Assembly (NCBI GenBank): GCA_030632035.1
Contig: DAOVJZ010000081.1
Coordinates: 1 to 6,835 of the forward strand
Length of the DNA stretch: 6,835 nucleotides
Origin: Granulosicoccaceae bacterium
GTDB lineage: Bacteria; Pseudomonadota; Gammaproteobacteria; DAOVJZ01
Direction: 5' to 3'
Shown: one piece after another, positions 1-5,817 of the stretch
Numbering within the stretch: the first letter of the stretch is position 1
How the letters are laid out: every line of letters starts with the position of its first letter
Made by a program: the position numbers and the translations under genes
Notes under the pieces: model-generated
Told to the model about the DNA's origin: nothing
The model's database searches: none
The model's input: the letters and a program-made list of their open reading frames with translations, nothing else

Positions 1-842
1 ACATCGGTCTGTTGTGAAGAAGATAATTCAATCTTGGCCTTTTCAGCCGCTTCTTTCAGACGTTGCAAAGCCAGAGGATCGTTGTGCAGGTCAATGCCCT
101 GATCCTTTTTAAATTCATCTGATAAATAATCAATGATGCGTAAATCAAAATCTTCGCCACCAAGGAAAGTATCACCATTGGTTGATAACACTTCTACCTG
201 ATGTTCACCATCGATATCGGCAATTTCAATAATGGAGATATCAAAAGTACCACCACCCAAATCATAAACTGCCACCTTGCGATCACCACGTTGCTTGTCC
301 ATACCATAGGCCAATGCCGCCGCTGTAGGTTCGTTGATGATACGTTTCACATCCAGACCGGCAATCTTGCCTGCATCTTTAGTGGCCTGACGTTGTGAAT
401 CGTTAAAATAGGCAGGAACGGTAATAACTGCTTCAGTGATTTCTTCACCGAGATAATCTTCGGCGGTCTTTTTCATTTTTTGTAATACGCGAGCTGAAAT
501 TTCAGGGGCAGCCATTTTCTTGCCATTGACTTCCACCCATGCATCACCATTATCGGCCTTAACGATTTTGTAAGGCACCATGTGGATATCTTTCTGGACT
601 TCGGCATCATCAAATTTACGACCAATAAGACGTTTAACCGCAAACAGGGTGTTTTCAGGATTGGTAACAGCCTGACGCTTGGCAGATTGTCCTACCAGCA
701 CCTCATCTTCTTTGGAATAAGCCACGATGGATGGTGTGGTGCGATCACCTTCGCTGTTTTCGATTACACGCGGCTTGCCACCTTCCATAACTGATACGCA
801 TGAGTTGGTCGTGCCGAGGTCGATACCTATAATTCTGCCCAT
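1..842 (-). CDS. dnaK: Molecular chaperone DnaK (Hsp70), N-terminal part, cut by window edge
   Basis: Cytosolic ATP-driven chaperone that binds exposed hydrophobic segments of client proteins and works with DnaJ and the exchange factor GrpE. The reverse-strand reading frame is open from ATG (840-842) to the window edge, giving 280 codons of a protein usually near 640 residues. This covers most of the ATPase domain; the substrate-binding domain lies outside. Visible motifs are the phosphate-1 loop GIDLGTTNSCV (residues 6-16), VPAYFNDSQRQATKDAG (142-158), NEPTAAALAYG (170-180) and the phosphate-2 loop DLGGGTFD (194-201). T199 corresponds to the autophosphorylated threonine of E. coli DnaK. A good Shine-Dalgarno GGAGA (851-855) sits 8 bases before the ATG. 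It follows grpE on the same strand after a 110-base gap that carries its own sigma-32-type promoter. dnaJ probably follows beyond the edge, but this is inferred. Family assignment is essentially certain. Confidence 0.98.
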   Translation of the reverse strand, partial: MGRIIGIDLGTTNSCVSVMEGGKPRVIENSEGDRTTPSIVAYSKEDEVLVGQSAKRQAVTNPENTLFAVKRLIGRKFDDAEVQKDIHMVPYKIVKADNGDAWVEVNGKKMAAPEISARVLQKMKKTAEDYLGEEITEAVITVPAYFNDSQRQATKDAGKIAGLDVKRIINEPTAAALAYGMDKQRGDRKVAVYDLGGGTFDISIIEIADIDGEHQVEVLSTNGDTFLGGEDFDLRIIDYLSDEFKKDQGIDLHNDPLALQRLKEAAEKAKIELSSSQQTD

Positions 843-864
843 TGTAAATTTCTCCGTAAGTTGC

Positions 865-879
865 TCCGGGCTAGCCGGA
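865..879 (-). other. Short hairpin in the dnaK leader
   Basis: Perfect 5-bp inverted repeat TCCGG (865-869) and CCGGA (875-879) around the loop GCTAG. It lies in the predicted dnaK 5' leader, 9 bases upstream of the Shine-Dalgarno. No U-run follows it on the minus strand, so it is not an intrinsic terminator. It may affect mRNA stability or processing between grpE and dnaK, or be chance. The hairpin is seen; any role is inferred. Confidence 0.35.
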
Positions 880-918
880 AATCACTAAATTATTCAATAA
901 CATTCTATTTGATTCTTA

Positions 919-946
919 ATATGGAGACGCAAACCGCCTTTTCAAG
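919..946 (-). promoter_or_regulatory. Sigma-32 (RpoH) heat-shock promoter for dnaK
   Basis: Read on the minus strand, CTTGAAA (946-940) is followed by a 13-base spacer and CTCCATAT (926-919). The E. coli sigma-32 consensus is CTTGAAA, 13-15 bases, then CCCCATnT. The -35 is perfect and the -10 differs at one position. It lies wholly in the grpE-dnaK gap, just after the grpE stop. Transcription would start near 912 and leave a leader of about 70 bases. This would give dnaK a heat-inducible boost independent of grpE. The match is seen; its activity is inferred. Confidence 0.8.
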
Positions 947-952
947 AGTTTT

Positions 953-1546
953 TTACGCCTTTTCGTCAATCGTTTCACCCGCTGAACTGCCTGCCTCGGC
1001 TGCCTTGGACACAATGACCATAGCCGGTCTGACCAGGCGCTCATTGAGCAAGTAGCCCTTCTGGACCACAGTCAGCACGGTATTTGGTGCCGCTTCTGTT
1101 GATTCCTGCATAGACATGGCCTGATGGTGCTCTGGATTGAAGGCCTCTCCAGTTGGCTCCAGCTCCTTGATACCAAATTTTTCCATCACACTGCCAAACA
1201 TCTTCAGGGTCAATTCGATGCCTTCACGGTGCTTGGTCGATTCCGCATCATCCTCGCCAATAGCCGCCAGCCCTAATTCCAGACTGTCTTTGACGGGCAA
1301 TAATTCCTGTACAAACTTGTCCAGCGCATATTTGTGTGCATTTTCTATATCACGCTGGGCACGACGACGCTGGTTTTCGATTTCGGCCTTGGCCCTGAGT
1401 AATTCATTCCAATGCTCATCAGCCTTGGCGCGGGCATCTTCCAGTAAAACATGTACCTCTTCGCCCTCTGTTTCGGACTGCTCAGTCTCAGCTTCCTGGT
1501 TGATTTCTTCTTCCTCAGTCTGGACCTGATCTGCCTCGTTATTCAT
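953..1546 (-). CDS. grpE: GrpE, nucleotide exchange factor for DnaK
   Basis: Cytosolic homodimeric co-chaperone that releases ADP from DnaK and so resets its folding cycle. The 197-residue protein is typical of the family. Residues 1-32 are a very acidic, Glu/Gln-rich tail. Residues about 33-90 are Ala/Glu/Arg-rich and fit the long dimerising helix, including the conserved-looking AEIENQRRRAQRDIENAHKYA stretch (54-74). The C-terminal beta domain carries GEAFNPEHHQAMSM (133-146) and the GrpE signature region around PNTVLTVVQKGYLLNERLVRPAMVIV (154-179). The start ATG (1544-1546) has GGAG at 1558-1561, with a somewhat long 11-base spacing. It lies between hrcA and dnaK on the same strand and has a strong sigma-32-type promoter of its own at 1627-1654. 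Assignment is firm. Confidence 0.98.
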   Translation of the reverse strand: MNNEADQVQTEEEEINQEAETEQSETEGEEVHVLLEDARAKADEHWNELLRAKAEIENQRRRAQRDIENAHKYALDKFVQELLPVKDSLELGLAAIGEDDAESTKHREGIELTLKMFGSVMEKFGIKELEPTGEAFNPEHHQAMSMQESTEAAPNTVLTVVQKGYLLNERLVRPAMVIVSKAAEAGSSAGETIDEKA

Positions 1547-1626
1547 TCTTTTAAATACTCCAAATTATCTAAATTATTAAGACGGATGGACGTGCCACAC
1601 CCTCATCTAAATGGCTGCTGAACGGA

Positions 1627-1654
1627 ATATGGGGATTAACTACGGCGATTCAAG
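1627..1654 (-). promoter_or_regulatory. Sigma-32 (RpoH) promoter for grpE, overlapping the end of hrcA
   Basis: On the minus strand, CTTGAAT (1654-1648) is followed by 13 bases and then CCCCATAT (1634-1627). This matches the E. coli sigma-32 consensus at every position except the last base of the -35. The -35 and most of the spacer lie inside the last codons of hrcA, whose TAA stop is 1638-1636; the -10 begins directly after that stop. Transcription would start near 1620, about 74 bases before grpE. It would let grpE (and dnaK by read-through) respond to heat without hrcA being made. The match is seen; activity is inferred. Confidence 0.82.
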
Positions 1655-2694
1655 GCCGCCCCGAGAAGACGGGCGGTAATATCCACCACCGGGACAACCC
1701 GGTCATAGTGCATACGCGTTGGACCAATAACCCCTAGCACACCGGCAATCTGGCCATTCACCTCATAGGGTGATGTCACCAGGCTACAGCCACCGAGTGC
1801 ATTGTAGCCGGATTCCTCACCTAGAAATATCTGTACGCCCTCGGCATGCATGGATTGATCCAATAAATGCAGGATATCGCGCTTGGCATTAAAGGCTTCA
1901 AATAACTGCTTCAATTTATCCACATCACCCATATCGGCAAAGTCCATTAGATTGGTCTGCCCTGCCAGGACATAGTCGGCTGTATCCTGAGCAAAGACCT
2001 GATTCGCCATTTCAATCGCCGCTATCATCATGCTGTTCATGCGATCACGCGTGTCCTGCATTTCCTGCACCAGCATTTGGTGTACTTCATTCATGTTCTT
2101 GCCGGCAAAGGCTTCATTCAGGTAATTGGCTGCTTGTGTAAGTTCGGCAGGAGAATATTTGCGTACTGTGTGAATAATCCGGTTCTGCACTTCTTCTTCA
2201 TTCATGACCAGAATGGTGAGCACGCTGTTATCCGATAGCGGCAAAAACTCGACATGGCGCATCAAGACAGCTTCGGGGCGCGGTATCGTGACCACACCGG
2301 CCATGCTGGTGATGGCAGATAATAGATCAGATGTTTTGGCAACCAGTTCCCTGGACTCATGACCAGACTCCAGCTCACCTTTTAATTGCACAATCTCGGA
2401 TTCATTCAGATGATCGACCGTCAATAAGGAATCCACAAAAAATCGGAAGCCTTTGACGGTGGGAATACGTCCAGCCGAGGTATGCGGGGATTCAATCAGC
2501 CCCAGCTCTTCCAGATCAGCCATGACATTACGAATCGTAGCCGGACTCAATTCCAGCTGGCCATTGCGCGCCAACGTGGTCGAACCAACGGGCTGACCAT
2601 CACGAATATAGTTTTCTATCAGGAGTTTTAGCAGATGCTGGGCGCGATCTGGCACATCGGAATCTGGTTTGGCTGTCTTTTTGGTTATCGCCAT
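1636..2694 (-). CDS. hrcA: HrcA, heat-inducible transcription repressor
   Basis: DNA-binding repressor of class I heat-shock genes; in known systems it binds the CIRCE inverted repeat and its activity depends on GroEL. The 352-residue length is normal. The N-terminal winged-helix region (about 17-90) shows the hallmark sequence RDGQPVGSTTLA (31-42), LSPATIRNVMADLEELGLI (49-67) and SPHTSAGRIPTVKGFRFFVD (69-88). The rest is the GAF-like and dimerisation part, with GGCSLVTSPYEVNGQIAGVLGVIGPTRMHY near the C-terminus. ATG at 2692-2694 is the first possible start, because an in-frame TAA lies three codons upstream (2701-2703). Its ribosome binding site is poor, with only AGG right against the start, so expression may be low. 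It heads the hrcA-grpE-dnaK cluster. E. coli lacks hrcA, so here it coexists with apparent sigma-32 control. Assignment is firm. Confidence 0.97.
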   Translation of the reverse strand: MAITKKTAKPDSDVPDRAQHLLKLLIENYIRDGQPVGSTTLARNGQLELSPATIRNVMADLEELGLIESPHTSAGRIPTVKGFRFFVDSLLTVDHLNESEIVQLKGELESGHESRELVAKTSDLLSAITSMAGVVTIPRPEAVLMRHVEFLPLSDNSVLTILVMNEEEVQNRIIHTVRKYSPAELTQAANYLNEAFAGKNMNEVHQMLVQEMQDTRDRMNSMMIAAIEMANQVFAQDTADYVLAGQTNLMDFADMGDVDKLKQLFEAFNAKRDILHLLDQSMHAEGVQIFLGEESGYNALGGCSLVTSPYEVNGQIAGVLGVIGPTRMHYDRVVPVVDITARLLGAALNRRS

Positions 2695-2716
2695 GCCTGT
2701 TTACATCACTACTTGA

Positions 2717-2743
2717 ACGACCCTCATGATAGCAGAGTGCCTG
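2717..2743 (-). promoter_or_regulatory. Possible hrcA promoter with degenerate CIRCE-like operator
   Basis: On the minus strand, TGCTATCAT (2734-2726) resembles an extended -10 element (TGnTATAAT, one mismatch in the hexamer). It lies 31 bases before the hrcA ATG and has only a weak -35 (TTTAGG, 17-base spacer). These nine bases are flanked by GCACTC on one side and GAG on the other, the same geometry as CIRCE (TTAGCACTC, 9 bases, GAGTGCTAA). Only about 10 of 18 CIRCE positions match. Position and spacing make autoregulation by HrcA plausible, but the sequence match alone is not convincing. Confidence 0.3.
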
Positions 2744-2776
2744 AATAGCCTAAAAGAACTATCTTACTGTACCGGT

Positions 2777-2798
2777 TGGCGTGCCTGCCATGGCGTGC
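2777..2798. repeat. Short direct repeat TGGCGTGC
   Basis: TGGCGTGC occurs at 2777-2784 and again at 2791-2798, a 14-base period, in the divergent hrcA/nadK region. The second copy is followed by TAA, so on the minus strand it reads TTAGCACGC, 8 of 9 bases of a CIRCE half-site. No matching partner half lies 9 bases away. It could be a regulator site or chance. Confidence 0.25.
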
Positions 2799-2812
2799 TA
2801 AGTTTGTGTTGC

Positions 2813-3051
2813 AACCTAGATTCCGCAGTTGACCGCTTAGAGGGTACATTAGCATGTTGGCATATATAACATTTTGTAGTTCTGGAAAGCTCACTCAATG
2901 GCTAAGGCACTACGACCTGTATAGCACATTACATTTTGCGCCTGGCCGCGTTGCGAATCATCGCAATAGACCTGCTATTACTCCTCATCGCGCCTTGCCA
3001 GCCACAAAATGTAATGCGCTCTACAGGCCGTTCAACTACGGATTCTAGATT
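2813..3051. repeat. Nested inverted-repeat element (MITE-like) upstream of nadK
   Basis: This fills most of the non-coding gap between hrcA and nadK. Outer arms 2813-2835 and 3029-3051 are inverted copies with 4 mismatches over 23 positions; the core is CTAGATTCCGCAGTTGA on the left against the reverse of TCAACTACGGATTCTAG on the right. Inner arms 2912-2946 and 2997-3031 pair with 5 mismatches over 35. The right half is continuous, whereas the left half is split by an unmatched 76-base segment (2836-2911). This fits a palindromic element of about 163 bases that gained an insert on one side or lost sequence on the other. There is no transposase, no convincing open reading frame and no obvious target-site duplication. 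It could be a MITE, a REP/BIME-type repeat or a transposon remnant. The structure is seen; mobility is inferred. Confidence 0.7.
2912..3031. repeat. Inner long hairpin of the element (35-bp arms, 50-base loop)
   Basis: Arms 2912-2946 and 2997-3031 match at 30 of 35 positions, with an uninterrupted 12-bp block CATTACATTTTG (2927-2938) pairing with CAAAATGTAATG (3005-3016). Inside the loop, CGCG (2947-2950) can pair with CGCG (2989-2992), and TTGCGA-ATCA-TCGCAA (2951-2966) is a perfect small hairpin. AATAG-ACCTG-CTATT (2965-2979) is an alternative hairpin that shares two bases with it. If transcribed in the nadK leader, this would form a large branched RNA ending 23 bases before the nadK Shine-Dalgarno. 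Confidence 0.75.
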
Positions 3052-3069
3052 TAAGAAGGTAAAACAAGA

Positions 3070-3948
3070 ATGTCGACAAAATTTTCAAAAATCGGCCTAA
3101 TTGGCAAATTCGGTGATCCGGGTGTAGAAGACACCCTTGATACCCTCAGTGATTATCTGCAAAAGAAGGGACTGACTGTCATCCTTGATGAGCAGACCGC
3201 AGAAATGCTGAAAGATAACTCCCTGCCCACTAGCCCCCGTGACGAGATCGGCAAACAATGTGATCTGGCCATCGTTATTGGTGGTGATGGCACTTTTTTA
3301 AATGCCGCACGCACGCTGGTTGATTATGAAGTACCTCTGCTCGGTATCAACTTGGGTCGTCTGGGATTTCTGGTTGATATTTCTCCGGACAATATGATCG
3401 ATACACTGGATGCTGTCTTACAGGGCAACTATCAGGAAGAACAGCGCGCCCTGCTCAATTGCGACATCATTTGTGAAGGTGGAATGAAAACAACCGAGAT
3501 TGCATTTAATGATGTGGTTATCCACAAATGGAATGTAGCGCGCATGATTGAAGTGGAAGTTTATATCGATGGTCAGTACGTTAATACTCAACGCTCTGAT
3601 GGCTTGATTGTATCTACTCCAACGGGCTCCACCGCTTATGCCTTATCAGGTGGAGGCCCTATCCTGCATCCATCTTTAGATAGTATGGTGATAGTCCCTA
3701 TTTGCCCACATACAATGAGCTATCGTCCATTAGTTGTTGGTGGTAACAGTAAAATAGAAGTCGTGATCAGTCACAACAATCAGGACGATGCCCAGGTCAC
3801 TTGCGATGGTCAGTTAAACCAGAACCTGGTTAATGGTGACAAGATGATTATTACTTGCAAGGACAAACGCATACGTTTGATTCACCCCAAATCGTATGAC
3901 TATTATGAAATATTGCGTGCAAAATTAAGATGGGCAGAGAAATTATAA
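3070..3948 (+). CDS. nadK: NAD kinase (ATP/polyphosphate NAD+ kinase)
   Basis: Cytosolic enzyme that phosphorylates NAD+ at the 2'-hydroxyl of the adenosine ribose, the only known route to NADP+. The 292-residue length equals the usual bacterial size. It opens with a Rossmann-like strand (KIGLIGKFGD, 7-16). The GGDGT nucleotide-binding motif is at 71-75, followed by LGINLGRLGFLVDI (91-104). The FND-type motif is AFNDVVIH (145-152), where many relatives have NE. The glycine-rich active-site segment DGLIVSTPTGSTAYALSGGGPI is at 177-198, and PHTMSYRPLVV is at 213-223. ATG at 3070 has GAAGGT (3055-3060) 9 bases upstream. It diverges from hrcA and is followed after 35 bases by recN, most likely in one transcript. 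I find no convincing promoter; any upstream one must lie in or before the inverted-repeat element. Assignment is firm. Confidence 0.97.
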   Translation: MSTKFSKIGLIGKFGDPGVEDTLDTLSDYLQKKGLTVILDEQTAEMLKDNSLPTSPRDEIGKQCDLAIVIGGDGTFLNAARTLVDYEVPLLGINLGRLGFLVDISPDNMIDTLDAVLQGNYQEEQRALLNCDIICEGGMKTTEIAFNDVVIHKWNVARMIEVEVYIDGQYVNTQRSDGLIVSTPTGSTAYALSGGGPILHPSLDSMVIVPICPHTMSYRPLVVGGNSKIEVVISHNNQDDAQVTCDGQLNQNLVNGDKMIITCKDKRIRLIHPKSYDYYEILRAKLRWAEKL

Positions 3949-3983
3949 TTTTTAATTAATGAAGCTCGATAATAAAATTTAAT

Positions 3984-5681
3984 ATGCTAACAAACCTGCA
4001 CATTCGCGACTTTGCCATTATTAAGGAATCGGAGATTGAATTTGATAATGGGATGACAACGCTCACGGGTGAAACCGGTGCGGGTAAGTCAATCCTTATT
4101 GATGCCTTGAGTTTATTGATGGGTGCGCGTGCTGACAGCAAGTCTGTACGTCATAGTTGCAAGCGCACCGAGATTTCAGCTTCCTTTAATATTGATGCCT
4201 TCCCTGATGTGCGCCATTGGCTGGAAGAACAGGAACTGGACAGTGAAGAATGTCTTTTACGTCGTGTGATCACAGCTGATGGTCGTTCCAAGGGTTATAT
4301 CAATGGTTCACCCGTACCGGCACAGTCACTTAAGGCATTGGGTAGTCTACTGGTCGATATTCATGGACAACATGAACACCAGTCACTCATGCAACGTAAC
4401 AAACAACGCCAGTTACTGGATGATTATGCCAATCACAGTGAACTGCTTGCACAACTCAAACAGGCTTATGATAAATGGCATTCATCACAAGACACCTTTG
4501 AGAAATTAAAACAAGCCAGTGCTGATCGTGATTCAAGATTGGGGTTATTACGCTATCAAGTACAGGAACTGGAACAACTTGCTCCAGTTGAAAATGAATT
4601 TGATGCACTCGAAGACAAGCATAAAAAAATATCACATTCATCCAGCTTGCTGGAAGGTTGCAACCAGGTTATCGATAGTATTTATGAAAATGAAAGTAAT
4701 ACGGCATTTTCACAACTGTCTCATGCCGCAAACACGCTGGATGATCTTTCCTCTTATGATAAAAAACTGGAAGCCATTTCCGAGTTACTGAATACAGCCA
4801 GTATAGAAACTCAGGAAGCCTCCAATGAATTACGGCAATACATAGATAGTATTGAGCTTGATCCTGAACAACAACGATCACTGGAACAACGACTCGATAC
4901 CTATCATGAACAGGCACGCAAGCATCGCGTCATGCCCGATAAACTCCCTGCTGTTCTGGAATCATTACAACAGGAACTAGCATCACTTGATGATGCCGAC
5001 ACCCGACTGGATAGTTTGCAGGATGAAATCAAGGTCGCAGCTGACAATTATAAAAAGCTGGCACTGAAACTCACCAAAAGCCGAAAACGCAATGCCAAAC
5101 AATTATATGAACTCGTTACCAAAGGCATGCAGGAACTCGGGATGCAAGGCGGTAAATTCGAAATTCAACTAATTGATAATGACAAGAATATGTTTTCATC
5201 ATCTGGTATGGAAAAGATCGAGTTTCTGGTCAGTGCCAATCCCGGCCAGCCCTTGCAACCATTAACTAAAGTCGCCTCCGGTGGTGAGTTATCACGTATC
5301 AGCCTCGCCATACAAGTCAGTTCATTTAAGAAAGGACAAAACAAACCTGCATTAATCTTTGATGAAGTCGATGTCGGTATTGGTGGTGGTGTCGCTGAAG
5401 TTGTCGGCCAGCAATTGCGCCAGCTTGGACAAACCAATCAGGTCATGTGTGTGACCCACCTGCCACAAGTTGCCGCACTCGGACATCATCACTTCCGTGT
5501 TACCAAAACCACCACAAAAGATTCTACCCATACTGCACTTGAAGCTCTGGATGGAGAAAATCGTAAACAGGAAATCGCACGTATGCTCGGTGGCGTTAAA
5601 ATTACTAAACAAACACTCGCTCATGCGGAAGAAATGCTGACAATGGCATCGGGTAAAAAGACCAAACCCACGCCAGCCTAA
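3984..5681 (+). CDS. recN: RecN, SMC-like DNA double-strand break repair ATPase
   Basis: Cytosolic SMC-family ATPase that acts early in recombinational repair of double-strand breaks, probably tethering or organising DNA ends for RecA. The 565-residue length is normal (E. coli 553). The N-terminal half-ATPase has Walker A GETGAGKS (29-36). A long central region (roughly 150-370) rich in Gln, Glu, Leu and Lys fits the coiled-coil arms. The C-terminal half has the ABC signature SGGELSR (432-438) and Walker B ALIFDE (456-461), then VDVGIGG and CVTHLPQVAA. ATG 3984 is chosen because MLTNLHIRDFAIIKESEIEF matches the conserved N-terminus. No Shine-Dalgarno is visible before it, which suggests coupling to upstream translation. 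In E. coli recN is strongly LexA-controlled, but I see no CTGT-N8-ACAG box in the short gap after nadK. Assignment is firm. Confidence 0.97.
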   Translation: MLTNLHIRDFAIIKESEIEFDNGMTTLTGETGAGKSILIDALSLLMGARADSKSVRHSCKRTEISASFNIDAFPDVRHWLEEQELDSEECLLRRVITADGRSKGYINGSPVPAQSLKALGSLLVDIHGQHEHQSLMQRNKQRQLLDDYANHSELLAQLKQAYDKWHSSQDTFEKLKQASADRDSRLGLLRYQVQELEQLAPVENEFDALEDKHKKISHSSSLLEGCNQVIDSIYENESNTAFSQLSHAANTLDDLSSYDKKLEAISELLNTASIETQEASNELRQYIDSIELDPEQQRSLEQRLDTYHEQARKHRVMPDKLPAVLESLQQELASLDDADTRLDSLQDEIKVAADNYKKLALKLTKSRKRNAKQLYELVTKGMQELGMQGGKFEIQLIDNDKNMFSSSGMEKIEFLVSANPGQPLQPLTKVASGGELSRISLAIQVSSFKKGQNKPALIFDEVDVGIGGGVAEVVGQQLRQLGQTNQVMCVTHLPQVAALGHHHFRVTKTTTKDSTHTALEALDGENRKQEIARMLGGVKITKQTLAHAEEMLTMASGKKTKPTPA

Positions 5682-5691
5682 CCCCTCAAGA

Positions 5692-5715
5692 TTGTCTAAA
5701 AAATAGACAGCTTTT
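5692..5715 (+). terminator. Weak intrinsic terminator after recN
   Basis: A perfect 6-bp stem TGTCTA (5693-5698) and TAGACA (5704-5709), with an AAAAA loop, is followed by GC and then TTTT (5712-5715), 10 bases after the recN stop. The stem is AT-rich and the T run short, so termination would be partial at best. It is the only terminator-like structure between recN and the next gene. Confidence 0.4.
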
Positions 5716-5721
5716 AACTCC

Positions 5722-5734
5722 TCACAAAATGTGA
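5722..5734. other. Small perfect inverted repeat TCACA-AAA-TGTGA
   Basis: This five-base palindromic pair around AAA lies in the 136-base gap between recN and the SRPBCC gene. The half-sites resemble CRP half-sites but are in the opposite order and too close (CRP sites read TGTGA-N6-TCACA), so it is not a CRP site. It could be a small hairpin or a binding site for another regulator. The core CACAAAATGT also occurs at 3003-3012 in the repeat element upstream of nadK. Confidence 0.25.
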
Positions 5735-5817
5735 ACCTGTTCCTAAAGAAAGCCTTACTTGTGCCGTTACACTTCGTCATATGTACCCTATACAGATAGA
5801 TTTTTAAGGCTAAAACA

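Noticed and set aside
851..927. UCUCC (923-927) pairing with the dnaK Shine-Dalgarno GGAGA as a switch in read-through transcripts
   Set aside because: Only 5 bp over a 67-base loop, and UCUCC coincides with the sigma-32 -10; too weak to support.
1137..1529. 130-codon plus-strand frame opposite grpE
   Set aside because: It is a low-complexity Ser/Ala-rich antisense shadow of grpE with no ribosome binding site or family resemblance.
2711..2733. CTTGAAC on the plus strand as a sigma-32 promoter for nadK
   Set aside because: No CCCCATnT-like -10 occurs 13-15 bases downstream.
2829..2855. TTGACC and TAGCAT as a sigma-70 promoter for nadK
   Set aside because: The -35 is good (5 of 6) but the spacer is only 15 bases and the -10 matches 4 of 6; the TATAAC at 2865-2870 is better but has no -35 at a usable distance.
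2854..3048. Possible 64-residue open frame upstream of nadK
   Set aside because: It lies almost wholly within the inverted-repeat element, has no ribosome binding site, and its protein resembles no family I know; the palindromic DNA explains the region better.
5778..5799. LexA-like CTGT...ACAT on the minus strand before the SRPBCC gene
   Set aside because: Spacing is 7 rather than 8 bases and the second half-site is ACAT rather than ACAG, so it does not fit the SOS box.
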